Source: Dissulfuribacter thermophilus
GTDB lineage: Bacteria; Desulfobacterota; Dissulfuribacteria; Dissulfuribacterales; Dissulfuribacteraceae
Assembly: GCF_001687335.1 (NCBI RefSeq)
Contig: NZ_MAGO01000014.1
Location: 1-51,768, forward strand
DNA length: 51,768 bases
Direction: 5' to 3'
In this document: positions 24,313 to 32,063 of the stretch, piece by piece
Layout: the number at the start of each line of letters is the position of its first letter
How positions within the stretch are numbered: position 1 is the first letter of the stretch
Position numbers and translations under genes: made by a program
The notes under the pieces: generated by a model
Database searches by the model: none
Told to the model about the DNA's origin: nothing
The model's input: the letters and a program-made list of their open reading frames with translations, nothing else

Positions 24313-24718
24313 CCTCATTTTCAGTCAAAACATACTTTGTGCCCTTGGGACATTTGTTGTCTACCGCAGTCCCATTTACAGTTAGGGGTGAAGATGAGCT
24401 CCCTGATCCTCCTATAACCACTGAGGCAACGTGGTCTGGATACTTAATTCCCAATGAAGTAGCATCACCACTGGGTGCGGTCCCAGTCTCGTTCAAATAT
24501 TTTACCGCTGCAAGCATTGTCTCATGGACAGTCACCTCAACTTCAGAACAGACAGTCCTATTGACTATTGGTTGATACATCTTTAATGCCACTGCACCTA
24601 AAATTGCCAGAATAGCTATGACTATAAGGAGTTCTACCAGGGTGAATCCTCTTTGACGCCGTTTTTTGGTACCTAAATCCTGCACTTGGCGAGTTTGCCC
24701 AAATTGTTCAAAATTCAT
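24293..24718 (-). CDS. Type IV pilin-like protein (PilE/PilA type)
   Basis: A 141-residue prepilin. A basic 24-residue leader (TKKRRQRG) ends at the prepilin peptidase site G|FTLVELLIVIAILAILGAVAL, with the essential E at +5 and a long hydrophobic helix. The globular part contains VCSEVEVTVHETMLAAVKYLNETG and the pair C...C (TVCSE and DNKCPKG) that probably forms the D-region disulfide. AAGGAGG lies 6 bp before the ATG. It is the last gene of the pilin operon, with its own strong ribosome site and a 57-bp gap to pilX, so it may be made in larger amounts than the minor pilins, or it may be the PilE-type minor pilin. Confidence 0.92.
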   Translation of the reverse strand: MNFEQFGQTRQVQDLGTKKRRQRGFTLVELLIVIAILAILGAVALKMYQPIVNRTVCSEVEVTVHETMLAAVKYLNETGTAPSGDATSLGIKYPDHVASVVIGGSGSSSSPLTVNGTAVDNKCPKGTKYVLTENEVKGKWK

Positions 24719-24775
24719 TTTTGCCTCCTTTTGCCGTACAGGATTTAGATGGTATTGTTCTCCCCATGATGTCTA

Positions 24776-25252
24776 TCATTTTACCTTATATACAAAGTCT
24801 AACTCTACCTTTTCACCTGTAGTAGGATTAGACACCTCAATCCAAAAACCATGCATTGTGTAAGGCTCTACAGATTCAGGATCCTCCACTGAGAATAGAT
24901 AACATGCCTTTGCCATATACTTTGAAGAATCATAGAGGTTGGTCGGGATATAAATATATGCCATAGAACTAGAATTACAGCCTGCATTTCCATTTGGCAA
25001 ACAAATTTTTTCGCCCTTTACGCCACACCTGAGGTCTCTCGTTGGACTCATTATGGTCCCAGCTATATAGTGGACTATACCTTTCGCCTCTTCTAACTCG
25101 CCTACGTATCTTGATCCTATACCAGACATTGTCACAAGATTTTTTGACATGTAGAAGATTCCAATGACAAGTGCTGCTCCAAAAAGGCCGAGGAGCAACA
25201 CTGTAATCAAGGCCATACCGCGCTCTTGCCTAAACTGTGGCCATACCTTCAT
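24776..25252 (-). CDS. pilX: PilX-type minor pilin assembly protein
   Basis: A 158-residue prepilin-like protein. The leader MKVWPQFRQERG is followed by the hydrophobic helix MALITVLLLGLFGAALVIGIFYMSKN; a Met at +1 and no E at +5 are typical of PilX/GspK-like minor pilins. The periplasmic part has LEEAKGIVHYIAGTI and two Cys pairs (DLRCGVKGEKICLPNGNAGC). It begins 1 bp from the pilW stop, so the genes are translationally coupled. Within the type IV pilus it would form part of the tip complex that primes assembly together with PilV, PilW, FimT and PilY1. Confidence 0.8.
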   Translation of the reverse strand: MKVWPQFRQERGMALITVLLLGLFGAALVIGIFYMSKNLVTMSGIGSRYVGELEEAKGIVHYIAGTIMSPTRDLRCGVKGEKICLPNGNAGCNSSSMAYIYIPTNLYDSSKYMAKACYLFSVEDPESVEPYTMHGFWIEVSNPTTGEKVELDFVYKVK

Positions 25253-25253
25253 A

Positions 25254-26207
25254 TCAAAGGTCCATTAACCTTATTGTCTTTTTTATCACCTTCCAGTGAT
25301 AATTAGGGCATGTGGGACAGTCACTTGGAAAGGTCAATACAACGTTGTTGTCTACTGTGACGTTATTTCCATAATTATATGTCGAATCAAAATTGCCCTC
25401 CTGTACAAGTGCATAAAAACTAATGTATTTGAGCTGCTTACGGATTTCATCTGGACTAGAAGGAAGGTCTGTACCTAAAACAACAGAGTCCACTGCACCG
25501 TCAGTGTCAGTATCCAACCCAAAACGCACTTCCCAGTCCGCAACACAATTTAGTATGGGTGCCCCTAGCCCCCCTCCCACTTTTCTCAAAAGGTTCCTTG
25601 TCCCTTGGGCACATTGAGCAAGAGACTGAGACGAACTCAATACATATGCTATCCTTGTACATGTCTGTATGTTACAGCCACTTGAAACAGAGGTATCAAC
25701 AGGGTACCCGATATAATGGGCATCTAGAGGGCACTTTGAATTTAAATTGCCTGAAAAGGCAAAATGCTTTCTATAATCCAGAAATACGACATTATTTGTA
25801 GGCTGTTTTCTTTCATCCACTATGATGTGGTTTAACCAGCTTTCATCTTGTTTACAATCCACAAGGATCCAACCCAGGTTTTTTTGATTGGTATTATTCA
25901 ATGTTGAACGAAGGATAAGCCCTTTTTCTATATCTGGATCACATGGGTCTGAGGAATTTAATGTGGCAATCCACCGCACAGGCGAACATGTCTCTTCCTT
26001 AGCAATTCCAAAGCCCGCATGTTCTATATCAAGCCTAAGCAACTCAAGTCCAACAATCTTGTCCATTGCTCCCTGTATGGAGCTAGATTCTGTAGTGATT
26101 CCTGTAGCGAGTCTATTATATGCATAATATGCCATGCCAATTATTGCTGACACTAGCACCATCGTAATCAAGATCTCTACAAGGGTGAACCCTTTTTGAT
26201 TATTCAT
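25254..26207 (-). CDS. pilW: PilW-type minor pilin
   Basis: A 317-residue minor prepilin, much longer than a major pilin as is usual for PilW. The start chosen is the ATG at 26207 (MNNQKG|FTLVEILITMVLVSAIIGMAYYAYN), giving a short six-residue leader and overlapping the pilV stop. GGAG lies 7 bp upstream. The family pattern of E at +5 is kept, and the large C-terminal beta-rich domain contains many Cys (ETCSPVR, SDPCD, SGCNIQTC, NCVADW, DCPTC) as in PilW. It is the presumed tip-complex partner of PilX. Confidence 0.85.
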   Translation of the reverse strand: MNNQKGFTLVEILITMVLVSAIIGMAYYAYNRLATGITTESSSIQGAMDKIVGLELLRLDIEHAGFGIAKEETCSPVRWIATLNSSDPCDPDIEKGLILRSTLNNTNQKNLGWILVDCKQDESWLNHIIVDERKQPTNNVVFLDYRKHFAFSGNLNSKCPLDAHYIGYPVDTSVSSGCNIQTCTRIAYVLSSSQSLAQCAQGTRNLLRKVGGGLGAPILNCVADWEVRFGLDTDTDGAVDSVVLGTDLPSSPDEIRKQLKYISFYALVQEGNFDSTYNYGNNVTVDNNVVLTFPSDCPTCPNYHWKVIKKTIRLMDL

Positions 26208-26700
26208 TAATGTCTCCAACAACAGTGGTTAGACTATAGGATTTTTGCTCACCCTTAATGGTCCAGTATACCACTACTTTGACATTCTTGAGATCGCCAT
26301 CAAAAAGATCCGTAACAGTGGTGTTTACAGTATAAGGAATGGTGGTCTTTTTTATCCTGCGATATATGGTCTGGATCCCAGATGTTACAGAAGAATACCC
26401 GCTGCTCCTTGCCTGTTCCAAGACTTCCTGAGCGATATCTATTGCTGTATCCCTGCTAGCAAGTTCATAGTTAATATTGTAGGCTCGTATAAAGGCAGGA
26501 ATGAGACCAAGCAGCATTATTGAAAGTATCAAAATCGCAATAAGTGCCTCAACTAAGGTAAAACCGCCAGTGGAATTATGTATTGGTAAATAGCCAGAAA
26601 ACGGCTCGTCTTCTGTATTGGCCTTGGCCTTAACTAAAGAAAAGCCCCCCTGATCAGTTGCCAATATTGAGATATTATTTTGCAATGCAACTCGAGCCAT
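26200..26700 (-). CDS. pilV: PilV-type minor pilin with two prepilin-like motifs
   Basis: A 166-residue minor prepilin. The genuine cleavage motif is STGG|FTLVEALIAILILSIMLLGLIPAF at residues 43-70, with E at +5, as in PilV. The leader is unusually long (46 residues) and contains a second, imperfect copy of the motif, QGGFSLVKA at 17-25, without the +5 Glu and without a hydrophobic helix. The ATG at 26700 has AGGAGA at good spacing and overlaps the fimT stop by 26 bp. The remainder (ASRDTAIDIAQEVLEQARSSGYSSV, VKVVVYWTIKGEQKSYSLTTVV) matches the PilV/GspI-like pattern. Confidence 0.85.
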   Translation of the reverse strand: MARVALQNNISILATDQGGFSLVKAKANTEDEPFSGYLPIHNSTGGFTLVEALIAILILSIMLLGLIPAFIRAYNINYELASRDTAIDIAQEVLEQARSSGYSSVTSGIQTIYRRIKKTTIPYTVNTTVTDLFDGDLKNVKVVVYWTIKGEQKSYSLTTVVGDINE

Positions 26701-27109
26701 TCCATTCTCCTAGTCTTACCCTGGTGGTAGACAACACCACACACGAATAGGTTGGATTGTCTGTAGTTGCCTCACTCAAATGGATATTGCCGTTAGAAAA
26801 AATCCCCCTATCAGTAATGGTAAAATTGCCACTTGCAGAAAACCGATTATTGAGGTCTATACATTTTCCCTGAACAGTTTCACACAATCTAGTACCGTTA
26901 TTTGATATTACTATGTTGAGTGAGACCTTCTTTGAGAATGCCTCCATCCTCATCTGCTGTAAGAAGGCATGAATCATTTTACAATCGTTCTCAACAGAGC
27001 TTGAAGCATGAAAACGCGATAGATTTCTAACAAAAATAGTCCCAAGAATCGTTAAAATTACGAGAACCACTGCTATTTCTATTAGTGTAAGACCCTTTTG
27101 ATTCGTCAC
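26675..27109 (-). CDS. fimT: FimT/GspH-type minor pilin
   Basis: A 144-residue prepilin. The start chosen is a GTG at 27109 that overlaps the pilY1 TGA (GTGA); it yields the leader MTNQKG and helix LTLIEIAVVLVILTILGTIFVRN, with E at +5. Upstream in-frame starts would add residues encoded within pilY1. The GspH/FimT domain follows: FLQQMRMEAFSKKVSLNIVISNNGTRLCETVQGKCIDL and the final VVLSTTRVRLGEW. Its overlaps with pilY1 and pilV indicate a single polycistronic mRNA. Confidence 0.85.
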   Translation of the reverse strand: MTNQKGLTLIEIAVVLVILTILGTIFVRNLSRFHASSSVENDCKMIHAFLQQMRMEAFSKKVSLNIVISNNGTRLCETVQGKCIDLNNRFSASGNFTITDRGIFSNGNIHLSEATTDNPTYSCVVLSTTRVRLGEWNGSSCIAK

Positions 27110-30100
27110 TTTTCCATCCACAACATTATCTCGCCTTCTCGTCCTGGGGAACCTCCAGCAAGAGGCGTGGATGACTCTGGAGGCACCCCAGTCATCCATC
27201 CAGTAGTACGTCCCCCTTCAAGAGAGAATACACCTTCATTTATGGAAGCATCCTCGATATTTCCTCGTGACAGTTGTAAGAACAGGGTCCCCCCATGATT
27301 TTTTATGGCAAACTGTCCATTACAGCTGGAGGTCATGTTTCCACCAGTAGCGCAATTCAAGGCCCATAGCCTGGATCGACCACTAAAAGAACATAGGTCA
27401 GCAGAAGGCTGCATTGTTGTGAAAAATATAAGATTCATATTAGAACTAGTTGGATCGGTAATAGTCCGTTCCTTAAAATATGTCCCATCATTGGGCTCCA
27501 AGTCCTCAATGGTCCATGCAACATTTTGCGCTGCGTTTCGATCAAGTTCATTGCAGACATCCTGTGAATTGTGGGCATTGTTGAGACTGCAGTGGCCAGG
27601 CCCTTCCAATAGACACTCATCAATCCTTATGCCGTACAACTTCTCTGTATCATTGATATTTTGACCCTCTTCATCAGTCTTATAAAACCATCTTCCCGTA
27701 CCAAAATAAATATAGTTCATGTCAAAACACTTCATATATTCCACCTTGGAAGTAATTGGCTCTCTAGCACTTTGAAATACGGTCTCAAAATCCCATTTCA
27801 TGGGATCATCATCACCTGTCAATACACCAATGACATTGCCCTGCCACACAGTACCTGTATACTGACTCACTCCAAAAAAGACGGCATCTGTAGTACCATT
27901 TCCATCATAATCAATTCCGTTGGTAAAAAGTCTGCCTCCAAAAGTCCTATTGTAGGAGGCCAATTCGCTTATTTTTGTAAATCCAACATCCTTTCCATCT
28001 CCATCGAACTTATAGACAGTATCAAGGCTAAAATCCCCGTTTAACTTCAGTACAAAAATCTTCAAATCTTGTCCTGCGGCACCTCTATAATTTGTTGGAC
28101 CGGACAGAAACATGATAAACTGTGTTTTTTTTCTCTTTATATAAGCAGGCCCTGAAAAAGTTAGCGCTAATTTAGGATCTGAAAATTCCCATAGGAATTT
28201 TGGATCAGCTGGGTCAGTAACATCAAGTGCAAAATAAGACGAGAGGCCAACGCACTCTGAGGAACTGGGATCTGAGCATGTATCAGATGGTGGTAGAATA
28301 CAATCAGTAGATGTGCATCCACATGCCCCACCTAGTCTTAGGCCACCAATCAATATACGTTTATCAATATAACCATCATTATTGGTGTCTTCTTCAATTA
28401 TGTATGGAGACAAATCAACAAAATAGAGGTGACAATAATTGGGATCAGCAAGATATCTAAGGTATGGCATGACATTCTTAGGTATAAAGGCCCATTCTTC
28501 TTTACCCAATTTAGTCACTGTGCAGTTAACACTGGAATCATCACACACACGCACTATCTGCCCTGGGCTCAGACCATCATTCCTGGCCTTGCCAACTCTA
28601 AATGCGTGTAACATGCCATCATTGGCCCCAACAAAAATCATAGAATAATCTTTATAATTAATGAGCTTAGGAGTGGAGTATATAATGTCCCCAAGCTTCC
28701 ATACGCCACTCCCGGTTTCTCGCTCACGGCAATTAGCCACGTCCTCACCCCTTATGTATTTGACCAGATTGCGTCGTGCCTGAGACAAGTTGCTACCGAG
28801 GCATGAAGGATATTCGCTCAAATCTGTCCCCAAAAAATTTTGAATTCCACTCTCATTACCATCTACATTTGTTGCATTGAACTCCAACCATTCTGATGTC
28901 GAAAACGCATATTTTATTTTCCTATTGGCTGGAGACATAGATCTTAGATTATTTCCTGCTTCCCATACCTTATGAACATCGTCGAGGGAAAAATATTGTG
29001 TAGCCAATGTAGTAGCTGTACCGTTTAATGCACTGTTATAGGCATCAATCAGCAAATTCCCCGATGAATCCAATAAGAAATCTATTATATAATCTCCTGT
29101 TAAGTCTAAATAAGTTGCGTTGACAGTATCTTCTCTAATATTTTGTGCTGTTTTAGTATTCAAAAACCAAAAAGAATTCAGATATCCAGGCCAGGTAACT
29201 TTGTAAGAGGAAAATTTTTTCTCTGGATAAAATACGGCTTGGCTCATGATGCTACCCTTTTTGGCCTTGGTCGCCAAGATAGAAACCGAACTTCCTGCCG
29301 ATGTCTTTTTCTGGATATCAAGCAAAAATTTCAATAATGAATTCTTTATTGTATTTGCATCCTTGGCATTTAAAAAAGTATCTGGCTTCCCATCTCCATC
29401 ACTATCCCAATCTGGTGTGGACGATGGGAGTGGAGTGCATGCACTGCCCTTTCCTTGGCCACAATCGTCCATTTCACAGCTAGTTTGTGGGTAACCAGTC
29501 AATGTGTCTGGCCATGTATTAGAACTGGTGTCGAATGATCCGTACATCGCAACATTCTTTAAAGACTGTTCTCCTGTCCCCCCAAGGAACAACCCCAGTG
29601 TATAAACATCATGCACATTTATAGGAATTCCATTCATGGTACGGAGTGTCTCAGTATGAATTCTATAGGCCGGGACAACTGGATCAGCAGAATAATTTGT
29701 CCCCCCAGAATCAATTGAACAGGTCCAGCCAGGAGGATCTCCTCCATAATTCCATTGTCCATCTGAGACAAGAATTACAAAATTTTTCATACATGGTGCT
29801 GGACGACAATTGGAACGATATGCATCGCAAATATAAACGGGATCACGGTGAAGACTTGAGGGAGTGCTCAGACTAAAACCATTGGCATATCTGTGATCAT
29901 TTTGTTGCTTAAAATAATCATATGCCTCCCACATTGCTATACTAGATCCTGTCCCACCGCCAGGAGGCATGGCATTAATGTATCTTTTTAAATAAGTATA
30001 TGGATGATTAGGATCAGCATCATTACCATCAGGATAATCACCAATATATACCTTGTGAGATTCTATGCCGTTACTATAAAAAAGCGCTCCAAATCTAGGT

Positions 30101-30768
30101 CTATTTTCCAAATCCTCAAAGATCTGTGTAATGCCATTTATACGTGAGATAGGGACTTCCACTCGTGCATCATAACGATGCCACTTTCCATCAAAATATA
30201 AATACCACACACCATCATTGATCGTTTCTAAAACACAGGTTGGACCTGTGCAGGCCAAATTGGGATCACAGTTTGGATTAGTAAAGTCTCCATCTGTACA
30301 ACTTACTGGTCTTCCTCCGGTTATAGCCCATCTAAATAGATCCATCCTTGTCATTAAAGCAAAGTTTAATTGATTTCCGCTACAAACACCGACAGGATAC
30401 AGGATATGATAGAAAGAACCTGAGCTACTAGTGACAAAATGATGTATGTTGCATGATAGGGAATCATTTGTTTCAGTCCAAATTCCATTTATTAGTTTAT
30501 ACTTTTTATCTGGAACAAAATAGCCTTCATACTCCTTAGTGGCATTATAACTTGAAGTGGGATCATAAGAGGCATCTGCCCATGGATCATAATAGGCAAA
30601 CCAACTCATGCTGCCACTTTTGTCAATTACAAACAGTACATTTGCCGGAATAGAAGAGGTTAAAAATGGAGGAGTAGCACAATATTCATTTAAAGATGCC
30701 GTGGCATTATTGGTTATTTTAAAAAATAATATAAAAACTAAAAGTATAAGGAGCCTGTTATTTTTCAT
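27106..30768 (-). CDS. pilY1: PilY1/PilC-type pilus tip adhesin
   Basis: A 1220-residue exported protein with a signal peptide (residues 1-25). A von Willebrand A-like domain starts at residue 43 with the MIDAS motif D49-K-S51-G-S53. The C-terminal half is the PilY1 beta-propeller: VWKLGDIIYSTPKLINYKDYSMIFVGANDGMLHAF, RILIGGLRLGG, SYFALDVTDPADPKFLWEF. A DSDGDGKPD loop is a probable Ca2+ site. PilY1 sits at the pilus tip, promotes extension and mediates surface adhesion and sensing. The gene is flanked by minor pilin genes downstream and a small OB-fold gene upstream, as in the classical fimT-pilV-pilW-pilX-pilY1-pilE clusters, but with pilY1 placed first. Confidence 0.93.
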   Translation of the reverse strand: MKNNRLLILLVFILFFKITNNATASLNEYCATPPFLTSSIPANVLFVIDKSGSMSWFAYYDPWADASYDPTSSYNATKEYEGYFVPDKKYKLINGIWTETNDSLSCNIHHFVTSSSGSFYHILYPVGVCSGNQLNFALMTRMDLFRWAITGGRPVSCTDGDFTNPNCDPNLACTGPTCVLETINDGVWYLYFDGKWHRYDARVEVPISRINGITQIFEDLENRPRFGALFYSNGIESHKVYIGDYPDGNDADPNHPYTYLKRYINAMPPGGGTGSSIAMWEAYDYFKQQNDHRYANGFSLSTPSSLHRDPVYICDAYRSNCRPAPCMKNFVILVSDGQWNYGGDPPGWTCSIDSGGTNYSADPVVPAYRIHTETLRTMNGIPINVHDVYTLGLFLGGTGEQSLKNVAMYGSFDTSSNTWPDTLTGYPQTSCEMDDCGQGKGSACTPLPSSTPDWDSDGDGKPDTFLNAKDANTIKNSLLKFLLDIQKKTSAGSSVSILATKAKKGSIMSQAVFYPEKKFSSYKVTWPGYLNSFWFLNTKTAQNIREDTVNATYLDLTGDYIIDFLLDSSGNLLIDAYNSALNGTATTLATQYFSLDDVHKVWEAGNNLRSMSPANRKIKYAFSTSEWLEFNATNVDGNESGIQNFLGTDLSEYPSCLGSNLSQARRNLVKYIRGEDVANCRERETGSGVWKLGDIIYSTPKLINYKDYSMIFVGANDGMLHAFRVGKARNDGLSPGQIVRVCDDSSVNCTVTKLGKEEWAFIPKNVMPYLRYLADPNYCHLYFVDLSPYIIEEDTNNDGYIDKRILIGGLRLGGACGCTSTDCILPPSDTCSDPSSSECVGLSSYFALDVTDPADPKFLWEFSDPKLALTFSGPAYIKRKKTQFIMFLSGPTNYRGAAGQDLKIFVLKLNGDFSLDTVYKFDGDGKDVGFTKISELASYNRTFGGRLFTNGIDYDGNGTTDAVFFGVSQYTGTVWQGNVIGVLTGDDDPMKWDFETVFQSAREPITSKVEYMKCFDMNYIYFGTGRWFYKTDEEGQNINDTEKLYGIRIDECLLEGPGHCSLNNAHNSQDVCNELDRNAAQNVAWTIEDLEPNDGTYFKERTITDPTSSNMNLIFFTTMQPSADLCSFSGRSRLWALNCATGGNMTSSCNGQFAIKNHGGTLFLQLSRGNIEDASINEGVFSLEGGRTTGWMTGVPPESSTPLAGGSPGREGEIMLWMEK

Positions 30769-31057
30769 TAGTCATATCCTTCAATGTAAAGATCCTAATT
30801 GGGGCACCTTCACTCTTGCAGTCCCCATAAACAATAAAATTGATCATTTTACCTTTTTGCAATTTATTCTCGTCTGGCACCGAATATTTGTGAAAGCCTT
30901 TACATGAAGGACCGAATATTAAAATAGTTACCTTATTTCCAGATATATCTATAACTTTTCCACTAAAAACTATATCATCTAAGGCATTAGCCTTATTGGC
31001 AACTATAAGAGTGAAAATAGATAATGCTGTAATTAACAATATCTTAAATTGGCTCAT
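30758..31057 (-). CDS. Small secreted OB-fold protein leading the pilin operon
   Basis: A 99-residue exported protein. The ATG at 31057 is preferred, with GAGG 5 bp upstream; two in-frame GTGs lie just before. The signal peptide MSQFKILLITALSIFTLIVANKANA is cleaved before LDD. The mature part (75 residues) has an OB-like pattern: DIVFSGKVIDISGNKVTILIFGPSCKG, KLQKGKMINFIVYGDCKSEGAP, IRIFTLKD; two Cys could form a disulfide. It overlaps the pilY1 start by 11 bp, so the two are coupled. It shares the FSG-x-V opening with the DUF5666-type proteins of the window. Function unknown; a role in PilY1 or pilus function is inferred only from position. Confidence 0.75.
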   Translation of the reverse strand: MSQFKILLITALSIFTLIVANKANALDDIVFSGKVIDISGNKVTILIFGPSCKGFHKYSVPDENKLQKGKMINFIVYGDCKSEGAPIRIFTLKDMTNEK

Positions 31058-31078
31058 CACCACCTCTTTCCTATTTAC

Positions 31079-31094
31079 TGCAAAAAAAATACCA
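31079..31094 (-). promoter_or_regulatory. Candidate sigma-54 promoter for the pilin operon
   Basis: Minus strand reads TGGTATTTTTTTTGCA, matching TGGCAC-N5-TTGCW at the invariant GG and GC with correct spacing. Transcription would begin near 31068, leaving only about 10 nt before the ATG at 31057, with the GAGG just included. The short leader is a weakness. Confidence 0.35.
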
Positions 31095-31099
31095 CGTAA

Positions 31100-31750
31100 T
31101 TATACACCTTGAACCGGGCAATCTTGGCATTTATAAGAGCTTTTCTTGCAACATTCTTTCCCAACGGCCACCAAGAGGGCATGATATTCATTAAATAATT
31201 TAACATCATTAGGTAATTTTTTTAAAAACAAATCCTGGACTTCGTCATAGGATTCGTCTCCCCAAATTATCTCATGCCTAGTAAGGAGTCTAAAGGTGTA
31301 GGCATCAACTACAAAAATTGGCTTGTTGCCAGCATACAACAAGATACTGTCAGCAGTCTCTGGGCCAATTCCTGAAATTGACAAAAGCCACCTTCTTGCC
31401 TCAAAGAGTTCAAGGGAGAACAATTTGTCTAATGATCCACAAAAATCCTTCATAAGTGCATCTAAAAAATTTCGCAATCTCTTTGCCTTTACATTGTAGT
31501 AACCAGCTGGACGAATCAGTTCAGCAAGCTCAACCAAACCAACTTTTGAAAGCTGTTCAGGGCTGAGAAGCCCTTCTATTTTCAAGTTTTCAATGGCTCT
31601 TTCAACGTTTTTCCATGAAGTGTTCTGAGTGAGGATTGCACCCACACATACCTCAAAGGGTGTATCTCCTGGCCACCACCCCTGGGGACCAAAGTGTCTG
31701 TAGAGCCGTTCATATATGTCCATAAGCCGCTCGCCGATTTCTGCCATCAT
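31100..31750 (-). CDS. Endonuclease III-like DNA glycosylase (COG2231 type)
   Basis: A 216-residue HhH-GPD DNA-repair protein. The N-terminal WWPGDTPFEVCVGAILTQNTSWKNVERAIENL is typical of the endonuclease III-related COG2231/MagIII group. The helix-hairpin-helix is LLSISGIGPETADSILLYAG, and the catalytic Asp is in FVVDAYTFRLL. The C-terminus has C-x6-C-x2-C (CKKSSYKCQDC) and then stops five residues later, so the fourth iron-sulfur ligand of classical endonuclease III is absent, as far as can be seen. The cluster may be missing or have another ligand (an adjacent Cys pair CC is present). Substrate could be alkylated purines rather than oxidised pyrimidines. GGGAGGA precedes the ATG. Confidence 0.88.
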   Translation of the reverse strand: MMAEIGERLMDIYERLYRHFGPQGWWPGDTPFEVCVGAILTQNTSWKNVERAIENLKIEGLLSPEQLSKVGLVELAELIRPAGYYNVKAKRLRNFLDALMKDFCGSLDKLFSLELFEARRWLLSISGIGPETADSILLYAGNKPIFVVDAYTFRLLTRHEIIWGDESYDEVQDLFLKKLPNDVKLFNEYHALLVAVGKECCKKSSYKCQDCPVQGV

Positions 31751-32063
31751 TTCCTCCCATTATGAAACCGAAAATGTTTAGGTCACACCTTTGCAAATTT
31801 AACCAAGCCCTAGACATACATACGAGCTTTGGCACTCTAAAAACCAACTTACCAGACACATCAGCCAAGAGCCAAAGCCCCTTTTGACCAAACCACCTGA
31901 GATATAAACCTGAATGAATCAACGCCTTCAGGTGAAGGATTTTTCCATAAGACTCACTACAACCCCCTCACTTCAATTTATAAGGTCCTGTAATGCTATT
32001 AAAAAAATTTTTCTGTCTGGTATTTGAAGTGCATAATTGGAGTTCATGTGTTAGTTTTTAATC
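31751..32063. other. Divergent intergenic region, 19-nt dispersed motif near 32022
   Basis: Nothing gene-like is supported. At 32022-32038 the sequence ATTTGAAGTGCATAATT occurs 26 bp before the peptidase start; near-identical copies occur at 23050-23068 (minus) and 50748-50766. GCTTTGGC (31833 region) and GCCAAAGC (31873 region) form a small inverted repeat. Confidence 0.5.

Noticed and set aside
31710-31922. 70-codon minus-strand frame upstream of the endonuclease III-like gene
   Set aside because: Partly overlaps that gene's start, has no ribosome site, and no family pattern was recognised.
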